Of a stretch of 64,000 nucleotides of DNA, positions 1-11,231 are shown one piece after another. How positions within the stretch are numbered: position 1 is the first letter of the stretch; every line of letters begins with the position of its first letter. The notes below the pieces were generated by a model, which worked only from the letters and a program-made list of their open reading frames with translations, did not search any database and was not told the DNA's origin. The DNA comes from Conus ventricosus. Its lineage: Eukaryota; Mollusca; Gastropoda; Neogastropoda; Conidae. A program made the position numbers and the translations under genes. The stretch is taken from the NCBI GenBank assembly GCA_018398815.1, contig CM031604.1, forward strand, positions 49,886,509 through 49,950,508, written 5' to 3'.

Positions 1-1302
1 GAACTATTATGATAGTGCAAGGTGCCACTACTGCAACAGATCATCAGGGGACCCAATCCAGACTCTATACTCGATATAATCCCATTACAGATTGCAGAAA
101 CAGAATTGAAGCCTCTGAACTAATTTGCTACGATGTATATTTTGACTGGAAACAAACGGGTTAAATGGTAGCATTAGAGCTATGATAGGTACCCAAATGG
201 GGCAGCAAATACAACAAAAATCAAAGTGGGAACAAACATTCTTTTTCCTAAATCTCTTGCGCAGTTAATCCCTTAGCTGTGCTCCATCACCAATAGCCCA
301 GATGAGTAAATTTGTTAGTCTTTCCTTATTGTCTAAAGGAAAGGCACTGTGCATTAAGTTTTTCTATTTGAACTGGCAATTATTGTGTTCACTTTTAAAG
401 CTGTCCTCAGTTGTCTTTTTCTGCCCTAATTTTTGTTGTCATTTTTAGACACACATTTAACATGTGCATATAATTATAAACATGTATGCTTGCATGTAAG
501 CAAACTCACTTGAAACAAGCTTTAAATAAGTACACAGTTAAAGTGCTTGAGGTTGATATCATTAATGAAATAATCTTGTTGTTGTAAAGCACTACAGCTT
601 TGATGTTGAGTTCACAAAACAGAAAATAAGAATATGCTGTCTGGCACGCTCAGCAAAATGTGCCAGGAATGGCCCTCTATACCAACACTCCTCTCCACAC
701 AACAACACAGACACTGGGCATCTCAAGGCACCGCAGCCTCTGATCTTTTGAAGACAGCAGTAAAGGAGTACACCTAAAATCAGCAACATACATAAACAGG
801 TTGAGATGGGATGACATTCGAAGTTCATCCAGTAGTCTATAAAAAGCATCAATCCCTCACACATACAACACAACTGCCATCAGTAAAGAGAAACCCAAAT
901 CCTGATCGATCCACCACAATGCACCAAAATCCCAGGCAGCAATCTGAATCCAGACACAAACAAGATGTTGAAAATGAATCATTCATCCTGAATAGGCAGA
1001 GATCAACATGAAACGGGAACAGCTTTGGAGTACGAAGTGATGGGGTGTGATGGGAGATCTGTTCAGCGATAGATGACCCAGTGGAGTGGAGGGAGGGTGG
1101 CAGTGTATTGGGCCCTCCTAGCGCAAAATAGTAGAGGGGGGAAAAAATCAATGGCCTGGCACACTGGGGAAGGGTAAAGCTTCCCCGCTTTATAAATGCC
1201 TGTGTTGCTTTCTTGTGTTCAGCTGGCGACTGTGCTACTGGGTCACCATGTCTCTTTGTGCCCAATGCATTTTGTCTTCTGCCCAGCTTTAAAAAAAAAA
1301 AA

Positions 1303-1335
1303 AGGAGAGAGAGAGAGAGAGAGAGAAAGAGAGAC

Positions 1336-1394
<59 letters not shown>
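1303..1394. repeat. (GA)n microsatellite
   Basis: Nearly pure GA dinucleotide tract following a poly-A run. A matching TC tract lies at 1478-1505, so this DNA contains a purine block and a pyrimidine block on the same strand about 85 bp apart. Confidence 0.9.
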
Positions 1395-1396
<2 letters not shown>

Positions 1397-1471
1397 GATG
1401 ACAGAAACAGACACAGAGAGGGAACACAACTGGAAAAGTTGGACATTCCAAAGCCTGTTGTGTGTATTCCT

Positions 1472-1516
<45 letters not shown>

Positions 1517-2119
1517 CATGCATGTGCGTTGTATACATGCACATGCTCATGTAAATCCTTTTCCAATGTATGGTGGTTAGTGCACAAGCAGCCAATGATG
1601 CATACATGTGCATTTAACTAAACAGCAGCATCCTGCAGAGCGCATGTTTTTAATGCTTGTGCAAAGGATCCATATTGTAAATGTCGAAGACTGCCTCCAG
1701 TGAAAATTCTCAAAGTTAAAAAATTTGCTCTGATCATTTTTTGGAAAGACATGCCCAGATTCAGGAAGTTTGGCAAATTTATCATGAACACACCTAAGTG
1801 AACATACCTAAGGTGCATGGACCCATGCATGCACACATACATGCTCACAACCCAAGCACATGCAGTCCATCTCAATATGATTTTGTACTGGTGAATACAA
1901 ATATAGACACAAGTACTTTTTCAAATATAACCCACAGAAACACATAAACATGCATCCACACAATCACAAATTCAATGTACATCTACATTCATTCTGTACT
2001 GATGAACCTAACAGTAGACATAGGTCTACACATGCACTTCCACATATAACCCACAGAACTTAGGCATTCACAAAATTACAAACATGTACATCTTTATTCT
2101 CTCTTAAATTTTACACACA

Positions 2120-2123
<4 letters not shown>

Positions 2124-2200
<77 letters not shown>

Positions 2201-2216
2201 GTGTTTGTGTGTGTGG
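2124..2216. repeat. (TG)n microsatellite
   Basis: TG dinucleotide tract of about 90 bp with two TTTG interruptions. Confidence 0.9.
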
Positions 2217-3610
2217 TGTGCATGTTCACAATGTTGCAGTTCAAAATGTCACCTGACGTGGAATGATCTGTCATCCTAGGTGACATTTAGAACTGACTCT
2301 GCAGAACAAAATATCATCCTGGTGCAAATGGTCACCCTGTGTGAGGTTCTGTGCTGGCAGATATTTTTACACTTACTGCGAAACAAACTCTCAAAATTCA
2401 GTAATGTACAGTTATAGGTTGGGCCTGACAGGTCACCTGTTTTACATGATCTAGGAATATGAGGTGGATTAAGGAAAATGAGTATGCCTTAATGGTAATC
2501 ACTAGTGAATATGGATTCAGATTTTTTAAAAGGGAAAATATGAGTCGGAATCAACTTTAAAAAAACACAAAAAAACCAACCCTGTAATTACTGTGAGGCC
2601 GGCATGGCTCATACAGGCGGGTCTCCCAGATCACTCATCCCAGAAAACATGAAGGACACAAGCCCATCAATGAAGGCCTAACGCAATGCCATCATCATCA
2701 CCATCATCATCAATGTAGTTGCCGTCATACTCAACTGAGGAAGTCAGCAGTTTTTCAACATTAGAATATAAGCACTGTCAAGTGTGTCGAAGACTACATT
2801 CACTTTCTTACACAACCATATCACCACCACCACCATCATAATGCATAACTACCATCAACAGTGGCACTGTCATTACCATCAGCTGCTGTGGCTAGTGGTA
2901 TCACATATCATGGCTGGGAGATTGTTGGTCCTGTTCCTATCAGAGCCATTAATATGGAGGATTCTGAGGTCCTAATCACCTCCTGTCCAGTGTCAGCTTG
3001 GTTATGGGATCAGATAGGAAGATTGGAACCACACAGTTGAATTTCATTCATTTAATGGATGCATTTCTCAGACAGCTGCTCAAACTTTCTAAGCACTTTC
3101 TTTCTTGGGCCTGGTTGATGCCACGTTGTATTATGAGAGTAAGCATAGAATACAGCCCTGTCTTATTGTCTCTGACCACAATGGAACTCTGCAGCATTTT
3201 CTTAATCATCTTCTCAATCATTAATCAGCATAAAATTAAAAAATACCACCACCCCCTCAAATTCCATCTCACTTCCTGCCCTGCTTTCATGGTGACCTCA
3301 AGTTTTTATTTCCTCTGCACATTTGTGCAATTGGCAACTTTGCGTCAATGTCATCAGTAAGATAAGATAAGATAATGTTGCTTATAGCCCAGCCGACCGT
3401 AGAGGGCCACATCAGGGCTGTCACCACGTTAAAATCAACTCACCAGTCATGAAAAAAAAAAAAACAAAAAAAAAACCCAACCAACTTTCACACATCTCGT
3501 TAAATGACATCGTCTACAAACGCACCAGAAACTTTGTTAAAAATCTTTCTGCCGTAAAATCTTAAATCAGATGAAAAATGTTAATCGCTCTCAAAAACTC
3601 AAGGATCACG

Positions 3611-4557
3611 TCATGGACTGAACAGGATCTTCATGGACTCCGCTGTAAAATGTTTGTGTCTCACATCATGCAAGTCCCAACACTCCAAAAGAACATGTTT
3701 CATTGTGAGTGGCGCATGACATGGAATGCACCACGGAGCTTCTTCACTCTTTAAAAGGTAAGAATGGGTAAAATACGAATGGCGGTGTGCAGCCGGCACA
3801 GAACTGTTTCCTCTTTACGACCACCCGACGTAGATGGGAGGAAGTCCTTAAGGTTTGGACGGATCTGAAAGAGTTTGTTATTCGTCTGTGTGTTCCAATC
3901 CTCCTGCCAGAGGTCTCTCACATAATCGTTAATTTTGGGTTTCACATCTGAGCAGGGGATATAAGCGTTGGACAGTTTCTCTCTTGTGGCGTTCTTGGCT
4001 AAACGATCAACCATTTCGTTCCCGCCAATGCCAACATGACCAAGAACCCAAGCAAGAGTAATGTTGTAACCGTCCGCCTTCAACTTGCTAAAAAGTTAAA
4101 AAAAAAGTAAAAGTTCTGGATGCTGAAGGTTGCGGCCAGCTATGGCCTCCAAAGCTGACAGCGAATCCGACAGAACCAGAAAGTCCCTCTTCGAAGAATG
4201 TGAGATTATCTTCAAAGCCAGAACCAGAGCAGTAAGTTCAGCAGAATAGACAGAAGCATCTGAATGGATATGTTCCAACAGTATCTGAGAAGGAGCCCCA
4301 GGGCAGTAGGCTGCACAGGCCACTCCATCTTCAGACTTGGAACCGTCAGTGAAAACTTTTTGACAGGATGGGAATTTGGAACAGAGGTCAGCATACAATG
4401 CCTTGTACGCCAGAGAGCTGGTAGACTCTTTGCGAAAAGCTGCTAGATCGAAACGAATCTCTGGTGTGAAAAAGGTCCACGGAGGTTGATCCGGAAACTT
4501 GGAAAAATCGGACACAACTCCTTGGTCTAGACCTGCATTCCGCACGTGAGGCCGCAT
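3611..4557 (-). pseudogene. LINE ORF2, RNase H and C-terminal zinc finger, frameshifted
   Basis: RNase H motifs appear across two frames: FTDGSKSEDGVA (first Asp), SAELTALVLALK (Glu), LSDSLSALEAI (Asp), then after a frameshift in an A/T-rich run near 4090, WVLGHVGIGGNEMVDRLAK (His and final Asp). A second frame change near 3780 leads to the C-terminal finger PWCIPCHAPLTMKHVLLEC. The RNase H removes RNA from the cDNA hybrid and marks the I group. The reading frame ends at 3611 and the 3' UTR follows to 3360. Confidence 0.87.
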
Positions 4558-6017
4558 ATGAAGACCAAACGGCGGAATACATTTCGGGTTGTTTTCAAAC
4601 TTACTTTGGAACGGAGGTCAGGGTCAAAGACACAGTCATAGGCAGGATTCTGCGGTTCTGAGAACAGTCGGATATAATAATTCAAAGACAGTTTCAGCCT
4701 GCGGTTGGACAGTGAAGGTTCACCCGCCTCTGCGTACAGGCTGTACACAGGGGTGGTGCGGAACGCTCCAAGACAGAGACGAAGCCCTTGATGGTGGATA
4801 GGGTCCAAGAGTTTGAGGTAAGATGATCTTGCGGAGCCGTACACAGCACAACCGTAGTCCAGTTTAGAACGGACCAGGGCTCTGTAGAGGTGCAACAAAG
4901 TTTTCTTATCAGCGCCCCAGTTGGTGTGCGCTACGACCCGCAGAATATTCAGTGCTTTCTGGCAAGCAGCTTTGAGGTTTTTAATATGGCTGAGAAAGTT
5001 AAGTTTATGGTCAAAAATGACTCCCAGAAATTTGGCCTCTTTAACAGCTGGAATGGGAGATTTCCCTACTTGAAGTTCAGGATCTGGAAAAAACTGATGG
5101 AAATTATGGAAGTGAATACACTGCGTCTTTGTTGGAGAAAAGGTGAAACCGTTTTCATCCGCCCACCGATGGATTTTATCTACGCAAAGCTGGAGCCTGC
5201 GCTGGACACTCGGGTACAGGCTTCCAGTTGCGTAGACAGCGAAATCATCCACAAACAATGAGCAGTCTGAACCCTGCTGAACTGATTGAACAATGTTGTT
5301 GATTTTAATACTAAAGAGGGCAGGAGACAGTATGCTCCCCTGTGGAACACCCAACTCCTGCTCGTGGACATCAGAGAGAGTGGTGCCAACCCGGACCTGA
5401 AACTGTCGTTCTGCCAAAAAACTTTGAATAAAAAGCGGAAGAGGACCTCGAAAACCCAGATCGTGGAGATCATGAAGTATCCCTGACTTCCAGGTAGTAT
5501 CGTAGGCCTTCTCCAAGTCAAAGAAAATTGCCACAGTATGCTGTCTGTTCAAAAAAGCGTTCCGAAGTGTAGATTCCAGACGAATCAAATGGTCAACGGT
5601 AGTCCGATGTTTGCGGAAACCACACTGTTCTTTCGCCAAAAGGCCATCGGTTTCGAGTTTCCACATGAGCCTAGCATTGACCATTTTCTCCATCAATTTG
5701 CAGACACAGCTGGTCAAAGCTATGGGACGGTAGTTTGATGGATTAGAAAGATCTTTTCCAGGTTTGGGGATGGGAATAATGAGGGCTTTCCCGCCAAGAG
5801 GGTGGAAAGAAACCTGTAGTCCACACATGGTTGTATACCTGTAGCAGTATGTTCAGACCTTCTTGCGGAAGATGTTTCAACAGTTGATAATGAATTTCAT
5901 CCATACCTGGAGAGGAATCGCTGCAAGAAAGTAAGGCAGATTTCAGCTCGTTTAACGTGAAAGGAAGATTGTAGTCTTCCATGTTGTCGGACGAAAAGTT
6001 GCAGGGTGATTTTTCTT
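4527..6017 (-). pseudogene. LINE ORF2, reverse transcriptase domain
   Basis: After the fold-back insertion ORF2 resumes (LKEKSPCNFSSDN) and then switches frame near 5760-5830 into a 433-codon open stretch. RT motifs are clear: IPIPKPGKDLSNPSNYRPIA, QCGFRKHRTTVDHL, FFDLEKAYDTTW, GVPQGSILSPALFS and the catalytic FVDDFAVY. A canonical LINE would have FADD; here the second residue is V. The thumb region (KFLGVIFDHKLNF, LVRSKLDYGCAVYG) follows. This is the enzyme that copies element RNA at the nicked target. Confidence 0.9.
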
Positions 6018-6020
6018 TAA

Positions 6021-7498
6021 GGAATAGAGTTTGTTTAGAACTTACCGCCAATGACATTGACAAACAAAGCACATGACAAGACACGATGCATTTCAACCAC
6101 TTGGGTCTTCTTCAGGCGAAAAAATAAATCACATTTAACATGTGGGACAGTACGAACAAAGAACGAAAAAAAAAGAAAGAAAAATGACTTATCCGTTTTC
6201 TTCCATGTGGTCGGTGGGCGGAAATGACATGGGGCCAGGGGGATTATGGGAGAGGAAACGGGGGGGGGGGGGGGGGGGGGGGGGGTTGCGTCGGGGGAGG
6301 TGTGTGTGTGTGTGTGTGATATGATAGGGTTGTGTGTCTAGTTTATTGGGATGGTGTGGTATCTTTGTGATGGTAGTGGTGGATTGATAGTAATGGTAAG
6401 GGGAAAGAAGGGGGGGGGGAGAGAAACTGAGGGGGAGGGAAAAAAAAAAAAAAAAAAAAAAAAACGGAATTTAAGGGGAAGGATAAAACAAAATTAAGAT
6501 TAAATAGATGGAGGGTTGCTGTAACTACTGTATGAAGTGAGTGAGGGGGATGTGGTGGTGGTGTATGTATGTGTGTGTGTTGGTAGGGGATATTGCCAAC
6601 TGATGTGGAAGTGGTGGGTATGTGTGTTTGGTTATTGTTGGATGTTGATGCCTTGGGGGTGTAGTGTGCCCAGTTTGGCAATGAGATGGGATTCTTGAGT
6701 TGTGCGTTCAAAGCTGTCACTCTGTGACTGCCAGAGTGCCATGACTTTGACACCCAACACAACATCGACCATGTCAAAGTCATGGCACTCTGGCAGTCAC
6801 AGAGTGACAACTTTGAACGCACAACTCAAGAATCCCATCTCATTGCCAAACTGGGCACACTACACCCCAAGGCATCAACATCCAACAATAACCAAACACA
6901 CATACCCACCACTTCCACATCAGTTGGCAATATCCCCTACCAACACACACACATGTACATACACCACCACCACATCCCCCTCACTCACTTCATACAGTAG
7001 TTACAGCAACCCTCCATCTATTTAATCTTAATTTTGTTTTATCCTTCCGCTTAAATTCGTTTTTTTTTTTGTTTTTTTTTCCCTCCCCCTCAGTTTCTCT
7101 CCCCCCCCCCTTCTTTCCCCTTACCATTACTATCAATCCACCACTACCACTACCATCACAAAGATACCACACCATCCCAATAAACTAGACACACAACCCT
7201 ATCATATCACACACACACACTCCCCCGACGCAAACCCCCCCCCCCCCCCCCCCCCCTCCGTTTCCTCTCCCATAATCCCCCTGGCCCCATGTCATTTCCG
7301 CCCACCGACCACATGGAAGAAAACGGATATGTCATTTTTCTTTCTTCTTTTTTCGTTCTTTGTTCGTACTGTCCCACATGTTAAATGTGATTTATTTTTT
7401 CGCCTGAAGAAGACCCAAGTGGTTGAAATGCATCGTGTCTTGTCATGTGCTTTGTTTGTCAATGTCATTGGCGGTAAGTTCTAAACAAACTCTATTCC
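6021..7498. mobile_element. 1.48-kb fold-back (hairpin) transposon inside LINE ORF2
   Basis: Two long inverted arms, 6021-6751 and 6773-7498, are near-perfect reverse complements separated by only about 21 bp. The outer ends read GGAATAG and CTATTCC, flanked by TAA on both sides (6018-6020 and 7499-7501). Removing the hairpin plus one TAA makes the LINE ORF2 open again between endonuclease and RT, which confirms a true insertion. No transposase is encoded; open frames in the arms are mirror images of low-complexity sequence. A 3-bp TAA/TTA duplication is typical of PIF/Harbinger elements, but the superfamily is inference. The arms contain mirrored G/C homopolymers (6260-6286 and 7218-7256) and A/T runs. 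Confidence 0.88.
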
Positions 7499-7525
7499 TA
7501 ATTTTGCTTCGTTCGCCGCCACCAG

Positions 7526-8780
7526 TCACTCCATTTTGAAATTTTCTTTAAGGGCTTTGTTTTTGACAAAAGTGGCCGATTTGTTAGAAGAGGAAGAATT
7601 CTTTTCAATGGTTGAAGCCAGCAGATTAGCAACTGCTTTCTTCTCCGTTATTAGGAATCCGAAAAACTTGAGATGGTTCACAGTGGGACAGGTGTTCTTC
7701 CCTTTGATTTTCTTAATGATGTTCCACACTTTTTTCTTGGAAGTTTTCGATGTCAGCCTGGAGCAGAAGCTTCTCCAGGACCGACGTTTACTTATTTTAA
7801 AAGTGTGTCTTGATTTAGCACGGAGTTTCTGATGGGCTCGAGCGTTGGGACCGAAGGTCGTTGGTACACTGACGCTGAGCCGTTTTCGAACTTTGGAAAT
7901 TTGTTGGCAGTTTGAATCAAACCAGGGTGTTTTTGGCATTTGAAGTTTATCGGAAGACACTGGAATACAAGCTTTAGCACACTTGATCATAGTGTTAGTC
8001 AGTGATTCTGCTGGGTCCGGACTCTGAAGAAAATCAGTGTCCTGGAATTCTTTAGAAATAGTGGCTGCAAATAGATCCCAGTTTGCTTTCTTATAATTTA
8101 GGTGTTGAGAGACAGAGACGTGTTCAGTTATTACAGGTTGTAGGACAGGGAAATGGTCACTTCCGTGCAGATCGTCATGGACAGACCACTCATAGTCCAG
8201 GACCAGCGAGGGGTCACAAACCGACAAATCTAAACACGAAAGTGAACCTGTGGAAGAGTGGAGGTAAGTTGCAGATCCGTCGTTCAGACAACACAAATCC
8301 AAATCCGAAAGGACATCCTCAATTAGCAGACCTCTGGATGACGTACTGACACTACCCCAAAGAGGATTGTGACCGTTAAAGTCACCCAACAGCAAAAAAG
8401 GTCGAGGAAGTTCTCCTATCAGACTGACAAGGTCCTGACGACAAACCGGGACAGAAGGTGGGAGATAAAGGGAACAGATTGTCAGTCTTGTGGAGAGTGA
8501 CTCTTGCAGCTACAGCCTGAAGGGAGGTCGACAGAGCGACAGGACTATACAACAAAGTTTTATGTAGGAGAAGGGCAACACCGCCCGACAGTCCCAACGT
8601 GGATGGTTGTGCAGGTTTTGAAAGATTATTAAAGCCAGAAAGAGTAAAGGTCTTCTGGCTTTGAATTTGAGTTTCCTGAAGAGCCACGACAGAAGGTTTT
8701 ATAGATTGACACAAAAGCTGCAGCTCCTCGAAGTTGGAGTTTAGTCCACGGATATTCCAATGGAATATTGTACTATCCAT
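7526..8780 (-). pseudogene. LINE ORF2, endonuclease domain, frameshifted
   Basis: Begins MDSTIFHWNIRGLNSN at 8780. Apurinic/apyrimidinic-type endonuclease motifs appear in order: WNIRGL, ALQETQIQ, then in a second frame LLGDFNGHNPLWG, LDLSVCDPSL and HGSDHFPVL. The change of frame lies between about 8395 and 8460, so a small indel has broken the domain between the catalytic glutamate and the GDFN motif. Another frame change lies near 7526-7530, just before the fold-back insertion. This domain nicks target DNA for target-primed reverse transcription. Confidence 0.85.
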
Positions 8781-9199
8781 GGTGCAGAGGGCGAAAAGGA
8801 GAGAGATCAGGTCATCTCCTCTTCAACGTCTGTTGCTAAAGGTGTAAATTTATTTGAGGTTTGTACTAGACTGTGTTGGTCTTCAGACCTGCTGGCAGAC
8901 TTGCCAACAGGTGAAGAAGGTCTGGATTTGGGAGACGGTGGAGGTTTTTTCCTCATCTCCACCATCTCCACACTGGGTTGAACTCCCTTGCCCGCACGGG
9001 CACTGGACAGAAGAGTTCGAGGCGGGATTGCTGGCTTTTTAATCTGCCCAGCAGCAGATGTTGTAGACTGCTGGGCAGTCTGAGGGGTGGTGGATTTTTT
9101 GCCTCCACCAGGGCAGTCACTTTGGGTTGGAAGGTGGTGGACCTGCTTCCACCAGAGCTGACAGTTCTACCTTGCAATGTCTTGGAAAACGTAAAGTCA

Positions 9200-10115
9200 T
9201 CAGTCTGGCAGCAGACTGACCGAGTGTGAACTGTGGGAACTGTCTTTACGGCCGAAGCATATGAAGCTGTTGGAGTCTGACTGCCACAACCAGCTTGCGG
9301 GCTTCAAAAAGGAGATCTTCTTCTCTGTTTTTATTCGTTGAATGGTGGATTCCTGAATCCAAAGAGGACAGTTTCTTGAAGAGGAGGGATGGTCGCCACC
9401 GCAGTTAGCACAATGTGCCGGATCTTTGCACGGCCCATCATGGGTTGCCTTGCAGCAAACACCGCACACCTCCTGCCCAGAACAGCGGTCTCTGACATGG
9501 CCAAACCTCTGGCATCTGAAACACCTCAACGGGGACGGCACATACAGCTGAACACGAACATTTAGGTAACCGACTTTGATGATGACCGGAGGCAGCACAG
9601 GGTTGCAGACGTCAGAAAGAGGGTGTTGGTGTCCACTCTTTCTGCACCCTTTTTTACTGTCACCCTGCGCACCTCCATCACACCCTGGGACGCCAGTTCC
9701 GTTTTGATCTCGCCTCTGAGACACCTGATAGATCTCTGCAGCGAATCACACCTTTTGACGAATTTAACTGTTTATGAGGAGTCACCCTGATCTCCCTGTC
9801 CACTAGTTTTGTTGCTCTCAACAGCTGTTCAGATTGCTTTTTTGATCGACATTGAATTAGAAACGAGCCATTCCTCAACCTTTTGACGGACTGAGGGTCA
9901 CCTGCTAGACCTTGAAAGCCCTTCTGGATAGCAAAAGGGCTCAGAGCTGAAAGGGGTCTTTCCTGCTCCGTCCCTTCCATCACGAGCCAGGAAGCCCAGA
10001 AACCTGTCTTCTGTCTAACCTCTGTATCGGAATCACCGTCTGTTTGAAAATCCCCTGAAATAGGGGATGCTGCCTTCCTCTTCCTTTTGGGGGGGATATT
10101 TTTTGAAAAAGCCAT
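9200..10115 (-). pseudogene. LINE ORF1 (Gag-like, triple zinc knuckle), frameshifted
   Basis: Likely start is the ATG at 10115-10113, giving a lysine/arginine-rich N-terminus (MAFSKNIPPKRKRK). The frame runs to about 9690 and continues in another frame to 9200, so there is a frameshift near 9690-9720. The second part carries consecutive cysteine/histidine knuckles (CFRCQRFGHVRDRC, then CGVCCKATHDGPC, then CANCGGDHPSSSRNC). These are typical of the RNA-binding ORF1 of I and Jockey-type LINEs. Upstream of the knuckles is a segment resembling the RNA-recognition-like region of the family (KRLRNGSFLIQC). The protein would package the element RNA. This copy is broken. Confidence 0.85.
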
Positions 10116-10799
10116 GTTTAGTTTATTATATTTCATCCCTCCCTTACCCACCCACCTTGGAGTCCAACTAAGGGGCCAGGGCCAAGAAACCAATGTCTTG
10201 ACCCCTTCCAGGCTTCGGGAGAGATATACGACAAACAGAAGCCACCAACCCTATCCCCCTGATCATGCTCAACTCCCGGGAACAGAGAGCTGAGCACTGC
10301 AGGGGTTTACTTGGCCAGCAGGGAAACTGCCTGTCTTGACCCAACCCCAAGAAGGGGAGCCGATTAGTACACCCGGGCCAAAGTGTACTCCTGTCTAGGA
10401 GAGGTCCGAGCCAAAGTGATGTGTTGAGAGCGCTGGCCCTCTCAATCACCAGGATCTCATTCCCCTCCGACACAGGTCGCACCGCACGGCAAACGCGGCG
10501 GATCTTAAGGAGACCACAGAGAGAAAAGGAGTGTGGAAAAGAAGACTTGAAGGGGAGACGAAGATAGAAAAGGGCCAAATATGGGAGGCAGAAAACAAGA
10601 AAAGGAGAAAGGCGGGTTACTCTTAGTCAGGATCCTCACCCTTAGCCTATCTGACATGGGAAGCCCTACCAGGGGCATCAACTCCTTACCACGTTATGCT
10701 TAGGCCAGACAGCATCTTCACTTCTCACTCTCAGGCCTAGAAGTAGTTTAAAAAACCAGCCTATCTTCAAGTATTGATGCCCCCGCCAGCAAAGCCTAA

Positions 10800-10856
10800 G
10801 GGATCACAGGACCACGCAAGCCCTCCGACCACGGCAAGGTTGCAACCCCCGGAGGG
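10800..10856 (-). ncRNA. Candidate HDV-like ribozyme at LINE 5' end
   Basis: The first seven bases of the LINE (CCCTCCG, 10856-10850) are exactly complementary to CGGAGGG at 10827-10821, giving a 7-bp P1 that starts at the first base after the target duplication. Just inside lies a 3-bp P3 (ACC at 10840-10838 with GGT at 10830-10828) closing a 7-nt loop, and the P3 3' strand abuts the P1 3' strand with no linker. This is the arrangement in HDV-like ribozymes at the 5' ends of some LINEs, for example trypanosome L1Tc/ingi. A possible P2 is GGGGT (10849-10845) with ATCCC (10804-10800). I cannot define P4 or the catalytic C of J4/2 convincingly, so activity is unproven. Confidence 0.5.
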
Positions 10857-10868
10857 ATGTCATCAGTA

Positions 10869-11132
10869 CCAAAACTTCATAGGGATAGACAAGATGGTGC
10901 ACTCAGGCGGGGGACACTTACATATGCTCCACAGCTAAGCAATTATTGTCCTCAACAGCAGTCTACTGAAGCACTTTTTTTTCCTTCCCTATTTGGGAGA
11001 TTGTTTATTGTTGCTGCTCTTTCAGCTGAAGCTAAATCTTATGTTGGTTATCACCAAAAAAAAAATGGGGGGGGGGGGGGGGGGGAAGGGGAGGGGGAAG
11101 GGGGAAGAGAGAGAGAGAGCGAGCGCGCACAC

Positions 11133-11231
<99 letters not shown>

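Larger units (their letters stand above)
1..3347. other. Noncoding region with microsatellites
   Basis: I see no supported gene here. The stretch holds a GA run (about 1303-1394), a TC run (about 1478-1505) leading into a short TA run, a long TG run (about 2124-2216) and short ATC-rich patches near 2692-2714. The open frames across these runs are low-complexity translations of the microsatellites. The last bases before 3348 are ordinary sequence that became the target site of the LINE to the right. Confidence 0.7.
3360..10856 (-). mobile_element. Full-length I-superfamily LINE, frameshifted
   Basis: The element is flanked on both sides by the perfect 12-bp direct repeat ATGTCATCAGTA (3348-3359 and 10857-10868), which fixes both ends. 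On the minus strand the order is 5' UTR (10856-10116), ORF1 with zinc knuckles, then ORF2 with apurinic-type endonuclease, reverse transcriptase, RNase H and a C-terminal CCHC-type finger, followed by a 3' UTR ending in TTATC-type pentamers. The RNase H after the RT places it in the I group (I, Nimb, Ingi, Loa or Outcast) rather than CR1 or RTE. Without the inserted fold-back element it is about 6.0 kb. Several frameshifts in both ORFs mean this copy cannot make intact proteins. Two tiny tails of the same family lie at 19037 and 21045. Confidence 0.92.

Noticed and set aside
849..1621. 254-codon minus-strand frame and overlapping plus-strand frames
   Set aside because: They run through TC/GA tracts and flanks with no recognisable domain or splice support.
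6142..7175. Proline/histidine-rich frames on both strands
   Set aside because: These are mirror copies in the two arms of the fold-back element and consist of low-complexity sequence.
10168..10578. 136-codon minus-strand frame upstream of LINE ORF1
   Set aside because: It lies in the 5' UTR of the LINE, has no family motif and is in poor agreement with known ORF1 starts.
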